From contig JANAVB010033216.1 of the NCBI GenBank assembly GCA_029216955.1, forward strand, positions 6,931,138-6,995,137: a stretch of 64,000 nt of DNA. Reading direction: 5' to 3'. Numbering within the stretch: position 1 is the stretch's first letter; each line of letters opens with the position of its first letter. The DNA is from Iris pallida (Eukaryota; Streptophyta; Magnoliopsida; Asparagales; Iridaceae). Under the pieces are notes generated by a model. That model was given only the letters and a program-made list of their open reading frames with translations, did not search any database and was not told the origin of the DNA. This document shows positions 23,652-33,022 of this stretch, in pieces. The position numbers were made by a program, and so were the translations under genes.

Positions 23652-26600
23652 CTCTTTAGAATTCGAAATGGGACAGTGACTTGGAATGACTTCTGCACAT
23701 CCATTAGATCAGAATTTGGCCCTTCACAGTTAACTGATCATATAGTTGAGTTAAAACTCCTCAAGCATGAAAATACTGTCCAAGAATACAACTCCCAGTT
23801 CCAAAAACTCTCCAAGAAGGTGCATGGAATACCTGAACATTGCTTAGTTAGTCATTACATTGGAGGGTTGAAAGAAGAGGTCAGATATGAAGTTCAGGTA
23901 GCCAGTCCTGTCAATTTACCTGCAGCTATGTCAGCAGCCAAATTATATGAAGCCAAAATTGCAGCTCTAAGGAAGATTTACAAAACAAATCAATTTCCTC
24001 CTAAGCACCATTACAACTCAGGACAGGTGAGTACCTTATCACCAACTACAGCTAATACAAGTGAAGCTGGACAAAAGTTAAACAATATACCTCATAGAAC
24101 TTTGTCCTCTACTCCTACAATTTCTCCATCAGAGATATTAAGGAGAAAGAGTCTGGGTTTGTGCTTTATGTGTGATGAGAAGTGGTTCAGGGGTCACAAA
24201 TGTAAGGAGAAGAAGTTATTCATGCTAGTTGCTGATGAAGAGGGTACTGAAATTGAAAATCCATTTCTGTTGGAAGGATCACCTAGCATTCCTCCAACTC
24301 CCACAACTCCTAACCAAAATCTATTTGAAATATCACTCCAAGCCTTGATAGGTTCCAATAATCATTCCACCATGAGACTAAAAGGGCAGTTTAAAAACAA
24401 ACCAGTGTTGATACTCATAGACTCAGGGTCTACTCACAGTTTTATTGATAGTGGGTTCTGTGAAAGGATGGGAGTTCCTACTCAGGATAGCCAAACTTTT
24501 GAAGTACTAGTAGCCAATGGGGAGAAGCTGGTGAGCAAAGGAATGTGCAGAGGAGTACAAATTGACTGCCAAGGGCACAAAATTATTGCTGACCTATTAC
24601 AATTACCTCTCCCAGGTTATCAGGTTGTCTTAGGAGCAAATTGGCTCAGCACCTTGGGGTATATTGTCTGGAATTTCCAGGAATTAACCATGCAATATGA
24701 TGAACAAGGGGTTCCCAAGTATTTTCAGGGAGTTAAATCTGAAACAGAGACTTTACAGGAGTTAGGCAATAAAGATCTGAGACAAAAGCCTCAAATGTAT
24801 ATCATCCACTTATGTAAAATGGAAGAATTCACACACTCACAGGCAGAAGGAGTTCCAGAGCCAAAGGAAATAGCTGAATTGTTGGAGGAGTACAAGATGC
24901 TGTTTGAAGAACCCAGAGGCCTTCCCCCACAGAGAAGCTTTGATCACAAGATACCACTTGCACCTGGATCATTACCAGTTTGTAGCAGACCCTATAGACA
25001 TCCATACCTCCACAAGAATGAAATCGAGAAACAAATCCAAGAGATGTTGGAGTCAGGTATTATAAGGCCTAGCACTAGTTCTTACTCTTCCCCTGTGATA
25101 CTTGTGAAGAAGGCTGATGGTTCTTGGAGGCTCTGCATTGATTATAGGGGGTTAAACAATAATACAATAAAGGACAAGTTCCCTATTCCCTTTATTGAGG
25201 AGCTATTTGATGAACTCCATGGGAGCAACTACTTCACCAAGTTGGATTTAAGAGCTGGCTATCACCAAGTCAGAATGGCAGAAGAAGATATATACAAAAC
25301 AGCCTTCAGAACACATGAAGGACATTATGAGTTCATGGTAATGCCCTTTGGGCTAACCAATGCTCCATCTACTTTCCAATCCCTCATGAATGCAGTGTTC
25401 AAAGGTTACTTAAGAAGGTTTGTATTAGTTTTCTTTGATGATATATTAGTGTATAGCACTAACTTGCAGGATCATTGTATCCATCTGCAACAAGTATTCA
25501 ATAAATTGCAAGAGAATCAACTGAAGCTTAAAAAGAGCAAGTGTGCCTTTGCTCAGAGACAAGTGGGCTATTTGGGACATATAATCTCAGGAGATGGAGT
25601 ACAGGTTGATCCAGAGAAAGTCAAAGCAGTCATGGACTGGCCTACACCTACAACTATCAAGCAACTCAGAGGGTTCCTAGGTCTCACTGGATACTACAGA
25701 AGGTTCATCAGAGAATATGGAGCTATAGCCAGGCCACTTACTGATCTCCTCAAGAAGAACTCCTTTAAATGGAGTAATACAGCTCAGTCTTCATTTGAAG
25801 AACTTAAGCAAACTCTCATCAACCCCCCTGTCTTAGCTATGCCCAACTTTACAGAGGAGTTCATACTAGAATGTGATGCTTCAGGGGTGGGAATAGGTGC
25901 TGTACTGATGCAGAGGGGCAGACCTATAGCCTTCCTGAGCCAACACTTGAAGGGGAGAGCCACTGCCCTGTCAACTTATGAAAGAGAAATGCTAGCAGTT
26001 CTTTTAGCCATAAAGAAGTGGAGCCAATACTTATGGGGCAGAACATTTGTCATCAGAACTGATCACAAACCCTTAAAGCATATGTTAGAACAGAGAGTCT
26101 ATACTGAGGCTCAATACAAATGGATACTCAAGTTACATGGGTATTCCTATAGGGTTGAGTACAAGAAGGGGAGAGAAAACAAAGCTGCTGACAGTTTGTC
26201 CAGGAAGGAGGAGGCTCAACTGTCTGCCATTACATGTGTTACCCCAGAATGGATGAAATCATTCAAGGAACAGATGCAGACTTCTGAATTCTACAATTCA
26301 CTGCTGAATCAATGGCAGCAAGGGCTATTAGATTCAAGCAAATATTCCTTACAGGATGGCCTATTTTACTATAAGAGGAGGCTCCTTATTGACCCCAAAT
26401 CTGAGTATGTAACACTAATGCTTAAAGAGCACCATGATATGTTGACTGCAGGACATTCAGGGGCTTTGAAGACCCTGCACAGACTTAGAAAAGTTTGCTA
26501 CTGGAAAGGTATGAAGAGGAGTGTGACTGAATATGTCAAAGCTTGTGAAGTCTGTCAGAGGCACAAATATGAAACCACTTCCCCAGCAGGATTATTGCAA

Positions 26601-27683
26601 CCCCTGCCAATACCTGATAGAATTTGGGAAGAAATTTCCATGGACTTCATAGAGGGGTTACCTAACAGCTTCAACAAGACCACTATATTTGTGGTGGTGG
26701 ATAGGCTTAGCAAGTATATACATTTATTTGCATTGACACATCCTTATACTGCTTCTACTGTGGCTCAAGTCTTCCTAGAAGGGGTTTTCAAATTGCATGG
26801 CATGCCTAAATCTATAGTGTCTGACAGAGATCCTCTATTCACCAGTGCTTTTTGGAAGGAATTTTTTAAACTGCAAGGGAGCCAACTCAAGTATAGCACA
26901 GCCTACCACCCTCAAACTGACGGGCAAACCGAGGTAACTAATAGGTGCATTGAAAGTTATCTGAGGTGTTTTTGTAGTCACAAACCCAGGGAATGGTCCA
27001 AACATCTTCTATGGGCAAAATATTGGTTCAATACCAATTGGCACACCTCTACTAGAACAACTCCTTTTGAAGCAGTCTATGGGAGGCCACCTCCAGATTT
27101 ATTATCTTATCTACATGAACCAGTTCAAGACAGGGAAGTAGCTGAAGCTATCCTATTAAGAGATAATGCACTTCAACTGCTCAAAGATAATCTGGTTTTA
27201 GCACAGGATCGAATGAAGAAATATGCAGACTTGCACAGGACTGAGAGAGAATTCTCCATTGGAGATTGGGTGTATCTCAAGCTTCAACCATACAGGCAAT
27301 CCTCCATAGCTCAGAGGAGGCCCCAGAAATTATCACCCAAATTCTTTGGACCATATCAGATCACGGAAAGAATTGGTCCAGTTGCATACAAGCTGGATTT
27401 ACCTGCAGATTCCCTCATTCACCCAGTGTTTCATGTGTCACAACTCAAGATCAAAGTGAACTCAAGAGTGACAGTGCAAGCAGAGCATCCCAGTTTCCAG
27501 GAGAACCTCCTGTTGGAGCCTGATTGGATACTGGACAGAAGGATGGTACCCAGGGAAAATCGAGCTGCTGTTGACCTGCTTGTGCAGTGGAAAGATGGGA
27601 CACCTAAAGAAGCTACATGGGTTCACTATGAGAAGTTTATCAAGGATTATCCCTTGTTTGACCTTGAGACAAGGTCAATTTAA
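23652..27683 (+). CDS. Element D gag (C-terminal)-pol polyprotein, Reina-type chromovirus
   Basis: One open frame of about 1340 codons. Counting from the Met at 23676, capsid continues to about residue 100. A CCHC-like zinc knuckle (CFMCDEKWFRGHKC) is at 163-176, aspartic protease DSGST at 249-253, and RT from about 440 with FFDD (D588, D589). RNase H has D734, E769, D796 and D839. Integrase has its zinc finger (H920, H927, C957, C960) and catalytic D990, D1050, E1086 (35 residues between the last two). A GPF/Y-like motif (FFGPYQITERIGPVAYKL) follows, and a chromodomain-like end (ILDRRMV, LLVQWKDGTPKEATW) at about 1270-1325. All catalytic residues checked are present. Gag and pol share one frame, usual for this clade. 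The start is lost to E and the upstream TAG, so this copy probably cannot make a full polyprotein. Confidence 0.93.
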   Translation, partial: LFRIRNGTVTWNDFCTSIRSEFGPSQLTDHIVELKLLKHENTVQEYNSQFQKLSKKVHGIPEHCLVSHYIGGLKEEVRYEVQVASPVNLPAAMSAAKLYEAKIAALRKIYKTNQFPPKHHYNSGQVSTLSPTTANTSEAGQKLNNIPHRTLSSTPTISPSEILRRKSLGLCFMCDEKWFRGHKCKEKKLFMLVADEEGTEIENPFLLEGSPSIPPTPTTPNQNLFEISLQALIGSNNHSTMRLKGQFKNKPVLILIDSGSTHSFIDSGFCERMGVPTQDSQTFEVLVANGEKLVSKGMCRGVQIDCQGHKIIADLLQLPLPGYQVVLGANWLSTLGYIVWNFQELTMQYDEQGVPKYFQGVKSETETLQELGNKDLRQKPQMYIIHLCKMEEFTHSQAEGVPEPKEIAELLEEYKMLFEEPRGLPPQRSFDHKIPLAPGSLPVCSRPYRHPYLHKNEIEKQIQEMLESGIIRPSTSSYSSPVILVKKADGSWRLCIDYRGLNNNTIKDKFPIPFIEELFDELHGSNYFTKLDLRAGYHQVRMAEEDIYKTAFRTHEGHYEFMVMPFGLTNAPSTFQSLMNAVFKGYLRRFVLVFFDDILVYSTNLQDHCIHLQQVFNKLQENQLKLKKSKCAFAQRQVGYLGHIISGDGVQVDPEKVKAVMDWPTPTTIKQLRGFLGLTGYYRRFIREYGAIARPLTDLLKKNSFKWSNTAQSSFEELKQTLINPPVLAMPNFTEEFILECDASGVGIGAVLMQRGRPIAFLSQHLKGRATALSTYEREMLAVLLAIKKWSQYLWGRTFVIRTDHKPLKHMLEQRVYTEAQYKWILKLHGYSYRVEYKKGRENKAADSLSRKEEAQLSAITCVTPEWMKSFKEQMQTSEFYNSLLNQWQQGLLDSSKYSLQDGLFYYKRRLLIDPKSEYVTLMLKEHHDMLTAGHSGALKTLHRLRKVCYWKGMKRSVTEYVKACEVCQRHKYETTSPAGLLQPLPIPDRIWEEISMDFIEGLPNSFNKTTIFVVVDRLSKYIHLFALTHPYTASTVAQVFLEGVFKLHGMPKSIVSDRDPLFTSAFWKEFFKLQGSQLKYSTAYHPQTDGQTEVTNRCIESYLRCFCSHKPREWSKHLLWAKYWFNTNWHTSTRTTPFEAVYGRPPPDLLSYLHEPVQDREVAEAILLRDNALQLLKDNLVLAQDRMKKYADLHRTEREFSIGDWVYLKLQPYRQSSIAQRRPQKLSPKFFGPYQITERIGPVAYKLDLPADSLIHPVFHVSQLKIKVNSRVTVQAEHPSFQENLLLEPDWILDRRMVPRENRAAVDLLVQWKDGTPKEATWVHYEKFIKDYPLFDLETRSI

Positions 27684-27690
27684 GGAAGGA
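27682..27690 (+). promoter_or_regulatory. Polypurine tract of element D
   Basis: AAGGAAGGA lies four bases before the 3' LTR and overlaps the pol stop codon. It is the expected primer for plus-strand DNA. Confidence 0.75.
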
Positions 27691-27694
27691 CCAT

Positions 27695-28261
27695 TGATAA
27701 GTACCCATCATCATTGGCCCAGGTTAAAGCCTCAGAATATAGTTCACCATCATCATTGGCCCAGGATAGAGCCTCAGTAATATAGTCGAGACTAATAAGC
27801 CTGCCTTTAGGCCTTCTCAAGCTCAGGCCTAAGTCTCAGGCCTTGTTTTCAATTCAATAGCCTTTTTGTTTTTTCCCAATAACTGTATTAACTGAATGGC
27901 TAGAGCCTTTTGCAGAGCCTTTTGCCACTGTAATCAGTAGCTACAGTAGCTAGAGAGAGGGGCAATATAGATAATTCCTGTATCCTCTTCTCAGCATAAA
28001 TAGTAGCTGATATGCTACGCTAAGAGTGTGGAATGAGAATAGAGTTTACTTCTTCCTCAATTCTTCTTTAGCCATAGATCTGTATTTTTCTCTCTTGCAA
28101 TTCTCTTATTCAATAAAAACATAGATAATTCTCCTCTCTGATTCTGTTCATCTTCTTCTAATTCCTGCATAGATCATAAGGTTAGCTACAAACAATTGTG
28201 AGAATGACAAATGTTAACAGACCTGTGTTGAATCTAGGTCAGTTGGGACGAGGGCCCAACA
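27695..28261 (+). repeat. 3' LTR of element D (567 bp)
   Basis: Begins TGATAAGTACCC and ends GGGCCCAACA, followed by the target copy GCCCA (28262-28266). It matches the 5' LTR apart from one visible base. Confidence 0.93.
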
Positions 28262-29260
28262 GCCCATCATGCCAGAACCACACCATGTCCGAGTTCCTCC
28301 GCCCTGTGCCTCCTCGCCATGCCCCCGGCAGCCACCTAACGGTCGACTCCCCAGCATCATTACGGTCGTGTCAGCAACCACCACCACCAACTCCACACCT
28401 CGTCACCACCCGAACCACCATCATCTCCACCCCGCCTCCCTTTGCTATCACCAGCACTCACGGCCAGCCACCCAACTCCGGCACCGCCCGTTCCCGTCCC
28501 GACCACCATCATTACCCAACCAAAACCATCGTCACCAACATCACAATAAAAACAAATAGAACAACCCTTACCTTCCTCCACTGCTCTTGCCGAGACAACC
28601 CCCGCCGAAGCCGCCCGCCCAAATCAGGACAGCTGCAGCGGTGTTGTGCCACGCTCAGCAAACTGTCCAGCACCACCAGCTGCGTGGAGCCTTACCGTCG
28701 AGCCGGCGTGTCCCCAACCGCTGGGTCACCACCGCGGACCCGATCCCGCCGTTGCCACTGACCAAAATCTACCGTACGCGTGCGCTGCCAATGATGCTGC
28801 ATCATCGAGCCGCGCCATCCTCTACGACCTCCACATGCCCCTCCACCTCTCCTCTCCTCTCGATCCCCCAACCGAGTGTCGAGCCACTGGATGCCCGCCT
28901 CCGCAACAGAGCCTACGCCTCCCCGTCATCCACTGATCCCGCCACCATCTGTAGTCGTTCGCATCACTCGACCTCCGTGATGTTCGCGTCTGGTCACGAC
29001 CGACTGGATTTGGGCGTAGACAAACCCCCACCGGCGACAACACCCCTTCTCCCTTGGCCTGCCAGCCCTGGGTGCTTCGCCAGCGTCGAGCACGGCGAGC
29101 GGAGCCTAGACCCTCGACGGAGATCGCTGGGGACGGAATCCTTGAGGTGAGCATCTCTCTATTTCTCCCCTCTCTCGTTCTCAATAAATTTCTCTCTCTC
29201 CTTCCTTTCACCTTCTTCTTTTATTTATGTTTGTTTGTTTTTAATTATTATTAGGCCTGA
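28262..29260 (+). other. GC-rich leader part of solo LTR F
   Basis: This continues the leader broken off at 15308. It is rich in CCACC and CCGCC words and gives low-complexity Pro/Ser/Thr/Arg frames on both strands. A splice-donor-like GAG/GTGAGC lies near 29145 before an AT-rich tract. The layout resembles the leader of the A LTR. I see no protein motif. Confidence 0.6.
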
Positions 29261-29474
29261 AGTATACGTTGGGGTTGGGCCAGGGTCTGGGCACAGTATT
29301 GTGGCTATCATGTTGAATTTTAGGTATTGAGCCAAGCCAGTGGAGGGATGTGCTTTGTTAGTAATTCTCTTACTGTTGTGTACGTATATATGCTGCTATT
29401 ATTATTAATATTTTATTATTATTAGTTAACGAGAGAGAATGGGAGGGAGTAGATGTTTTGTTGTATTTTTAAGC

Positions 29475-29476
<2 letters not shown>

Positions 29477-29551
<75 letters not shown>

Positions 29552-29605
29552 TAGTGTCATGACACACATATACATATATATATATATATATGTGTCATGA
29601 CACTA

Positions 29606-29676
<71 letters not shown>
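29477..29676. repeat. TA repeat forming a palindrome of about 200 bp
   Basis: Two long TA tracts flank an inverted pair: CTAGTGTCATGACACA at 29551-29566 and its exact complement TGTGTCATGACACTAG at 29591-29606, with an ATATACATATAT core. The centre is near 29578. Left and right TA arms are of almost equal length, so the whole tract could fold into one cruciform or hairpin. TA-tract length in assemblies may be unreliable. Confidence 0.85.
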
Positions 29677-29679
<3 letters not shown>

Positions 29680-29681
<2 letters not shown>

Positions 29682-31064
29682 AAATATAATAGTTTTATTG
29701 ATGTTAGTATTATTAATATTATTTGGTATTAACTGTTATTATTATATTATATTCTTACTGATATTATTAATTATCAAATATGTTATTTGTATTATTGTTA
29801 CTTATATTATTGTTATTAATGTTATTATTATTTATTTTTAGAAATATATAAATAATATTTTCTAAATAGGTTTATAAATATTTTTAAACTAAATATTATT
29901 TCTACGAGCAACTAATAAGCATTTTCTTACAAGTAATACTAAATATGTTTTATAAGGTTTTTCTAAAAAATAATTATAAATATTTGTCAAGGGATTATCT
30001 TTCTCTAAATCAACCCCCTCCTAGAATATTCTTACCACGACTAATATATTCCTCTAGATTAGAAACCTTGATCATGGCTAATCGTGTTCATATATTTTCT
30101 TTGCCACTTCGGACTTCTTCACCACTTCGGACTTCTTCACATCAACCTAGCTAATCGGACTAATCTGGACTCAATGAGACCATCGGTTTCAACAGCTGTA
30201 AGGACCCCAGGCGAGTATATTTCTAATAGTTTTCATATTTGATAGCTTCTATGATTCGTGTATGTAGTATTGTCTTACATTGACTTTCTATTGATTCTCG
30301 ACACGATGGTCACATGCGGTAGTAGTTATGGATTCTTTACATGTTGTTCGTGACCAATCTATTACCGTGTTCGTGACCTGTTTGAATCCATGAGTACTAG
30401 TCGGACGGGAAAGTACATTAGTAGACATGTAAATATACCAAAAAACATTCTATTTGTCTATTCGTGTCTGATAGATGTCGCACAATTCACGTGCGGGGTG
30501 TCGGAATTACCCTTAACCGTTTACATGTCGAAAGTGGTATTTCAACTCACTAGATAGATGCAATTTCTGGTTCTATGTTATACATTGCTAGTTACATGTC
30601 TTATCAGTTTTAGTACTCACTTGTCATTATTACCATGCTCGTTCAGTTCCATGATTCCATGCTTATCTCTGCGTCAAGTACTTTATTATTATTTAAAGTT
30701 TTATAGACTTTGTCAATTATTAAAACTGTTGTTAGATATGTACTCATTCCATTCCTGACTGGAAACCAATATTTTTTAGGTTAGTCGCGACAACTCTTAG
30801 CATTGGGGAGGCATGGGTATGCTGAGGTCAACCTAGAAGATTAGTTAGATAGATTAGTGGTTTTATTTTCTTTTGTGAGACATTGTACTTGGATTAAATG
30901 TAAACTTGTGAATTTTGTAATATAAATTAGTTGGTGAATGAGCAATAGTTATTATTTGTGTGATTTGAGCATTGTGGCTAGACAGCGTTCTACCATCAAT
31001 ACTGTGACATAGGCTGGCTTGGACACGCACTCGCATCTGAAAAAAATGGGTACAGGTCGTGACA
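29680..31064 (+). other. 3' part of solo LTR F, no genes
   Basis: AT-rich ATTATT-type sequence (29690-29950) grades into mixed sequence and ends in the F terminus. GGACTTCTTCACCACTTC-type short repeats lie at about 30108-30140. No coding frame with a recognisable motif. The last 110 bases match the minus-strand end of S. Confidence 0.6.
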
Positions 31065-31349
31065 CCTGAATCAAACAGAACGCGAGCATGCTCATTATTG
31101 AAAAGTAATATACCTGTAACAACCATGTCAGATGTGAATGCCTCATCTCGGGTCATGGCGTAGACTCGTCCCTGGGTATTAGGATGGCGGTCTTAGCCGT
31201 TAGGTTGTACGGCTTGAGGAGCCCGAGGTGCTTGGCCTCGGTTCTGCTGGTACTACGGTCGTGGGGGCGTTGGTTTGGCCCACCTTCAGGACAGTTGCGT
31301 GCGACGTGCGCTACTTGACCGCACACAAAGCATGCTCCACTTTTCATTC
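31065..31349 (-). pseudogene. Gag zinc knuckle and protease start (element G)
   Basis: On minus, MKSGACFVCGQVAHVARNCP is a CCHC zinc knuckle of Ty3/gypsy gag. It is followed in a different frame by DMVVTGILLFNNEHARVLFDSG, the protease N-terminus with its catalytic DSG. The frame change near 31155 is a decay frameshift. The coding sequence breaks at the CCTGA target copy of solo LTR F and resumes at 12866. Upstream gag is missing: the similarity stops at 31349 where LTR-like DNA (H) begins. Cysteine spacing and neighbouring residues fit Tekay-like chromoviruses. Confidence 0.85.
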
Positions 31350-32054
31350 TGTCATGACTCGCTCCCGAATAATCGGATACGAGTTGGACACGTCCATCCT
31401 ACGTTGTAAACACAACGTAGTAAGCTGTATGTAAACCTCATAAATTATCACATGAATACGGTCAATCAAACTCATCACAGCTTCTAAAACTCGTGCCCAA
31501 AATATAATCACCATGACCATCAAAGATATCACTATGCTTTGGTGTACATCTTTAGAAAAGATATCTGGAAACAAATTTGGTAAAAGTAAAGCAACTCTAA
31601 GCAATTATTAATACAGTCATCCAGCTACATCAATTATTAATACATTCGAGCACTCCGTGCTTCGTTGAATTATCCGACCGATTTGGCTTACCGTGCCCAT
31701 GCCTCAGTCCGTTGCGAGATGGTGATTTGGTTTTGCGGACACCATTACAAATAAGGTAAAAAGTCGACCTCTTATATTTCAGCATAAACGTATAGCCTAC
31801 ACACGAAACCAACTAAAATCAATATTCATTCGAATCGGACTTGTGCGTTGTATCGATTTGATTTCTTAGAATCTTCGAACCGATTCAATGCTTTCTCTCG
31901 GGCCAACTTAACACTTGCAATCGAGCTTACTCGATGTGTTCCTCGGGGCAACGTAACTCTTTGTATCGATTTCTCATCGATACATATTTTGGATCAACGC
32001 AACTCTTCGATTCAACGACTCAGCATAATGCACCATGCGGAGCGGGGCATTACA
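31350..32054 (-). mobile_element. H: candidate solo LTR related to elements E and I
   Basis: The segment reads TGTCATGACTCGCTCCC at the left and GCGGAGCGGGGCATTACA at the right, so on minus it begins TGTAATGCCCCGCTCCG, like the LTR starts of E and I. The 705-bp length is short for that group. Flanking pentamers (CATTC left, CCTTG right) do not match, so boundaries are uncertain. It interrupts the gag of G on its left side. Confidence 0.4.
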
Positions 32055-33022
32055 CCTTGGCCCAATCTCAGCCCTAAGACTTCATCATAGTTCTTAACCC
32101 ACTATCAACCCAATACTGAACTCATACTCCAGCCCATGCTCAACGTTTAATTTCATATTACTAGTACGTTCCATAAGTCTGCACAGCAGTTGACATAAGC
32201 TCATTCGTCTGTGTCTAACTTGTTTTACTCGGACGCAATTCGAGCTTTCTAGTTTGTGTCACCCGAAGCCCCTAGAAATTGGACACGAGTACAGAATCTG
32301 ACACATACTAGACACTTCAACTGCACACTAAACCGTGTCACATGCTACTATCAGAACATCTATCGACACGAATATCCCCTGATCGATCAAGACTGGAAAG
32401 ATTTTAGGAGGAGAGTTACATGTGTTCGTAGGACGATTCAAGTGCCAAATACAGAAAATCCTACGTCCAGCTTGATTTCAAATTCCTTAGAGGCAATCGA
32501 TCGAACACCTATCCTTCAAGAACAATAAACTAAGCTGTAAGTTCAACAGAAATTCCTTAGAAGATCTAAATTAAGGATTAATGATCGAAAATACTCACCA
32601 GAGATCTGATTGATCAATTTGGATCAATTTGATTTATCAAAAGAAAAGAGTGATCAAATTCCCATTCTCAGCAGCTTCAAAAAATCTAATAAAATGACCC
32701 AAATTTGATCAATTGGTCTATTGATTAAATCCTCAAGAAATCATGGGTTGATAGACTTACTGGTCCTTGATTCCGCTGTCGTTAACGTCCCGGGGTCGGG
32801 ATAATCACCGGAGAACTGTCGTGGAGTCAGAAACAATCACCGGAGAACAGATTGCCTTCGCTATTACCGTTCGTTTCGAAGAAAGTCTGATCGACTGCTC
32901 GATCAATGTAGATGTCGTCATGCTCCTCGTCAGAAAGATCAGCAGTCGCCACTCGCCGGAAGGTCGTTCGAGGAAGTGCTTGCCGAGGTGTTGTCGATTC
33001 ACCGAAAGCTTTATACCGCCAT
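32055..33022. other. Unresolved LTR-like DNA, no genes
   Basis: About 1 kb of mixed sequence with TGATCAATTTGGATC-type repeats (32605-32720) and a GC-richer block (32770-33000). On minus it could be the transcribed leader of another long LTR, but I cannot match it to a second copy in the window. No protein motif. Confidence 0.3.

Larger units (their letters stand above)
15309..28261 (+). mobile_element. Element D: nearly intact Reina-type LTR retrotransposon carrying nested E
   Basis: Two 567-bp LTRs (15309-15875 and 27695-28261) begin TGATAAGTACCC, end GGGCCCAACA and differ, as far as I can see, at a single base. GCCCA flanks the element (15304-15308, 28262-28266). A tRNA-Met primer site follows the 5' LTR, one gag-pol frame fills the interior, and a polypurine tract precedes the 3' LTR. 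Domain order PR-RT-RNase H-integrase-chromodomain and short LTRs suggest the Reina clade of chromoviruses. Two defects are visible: insertion of E in the gag start region and one in-frame TAG in gag. Without E and its extra target copy D is about 5.84 kb. Confidence 0.93.
12867..31064 (+). mobile_element. F: solo LTR (about 4.05 kb without its nested insertions)
   Basis: F begins TGTAAACTCCGTTTCT and ends GGGTACAGGTCGTGACA. It is flanked by CCTAA (12862-12866) and CCTGA (31065-31069), one mismatch. Removing D with its duplicated target and three MITEs leaves about 4049 bases, comparable to S (4681), whose minus-strand ends resemble F at both termini. The sequence before its end (GACAGCGTTCTACC, TAGGCTGG) matches S closely. 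Orientation follows from the AT-rich first kilobase, TATA boxes near 15025-15150 and a GC-rich leader after them. There is no internal region, so F is probably the product of LTR-LTR recombination. Confidence 0.8.

Noticed and set aside
28198..29150. Pro/Thr-rich frames of up to 187 codons after element D
   Set aside because: They cross the D LTR boundary into the F leader, so one frame joins two unrelated elements; composition is low complexity.
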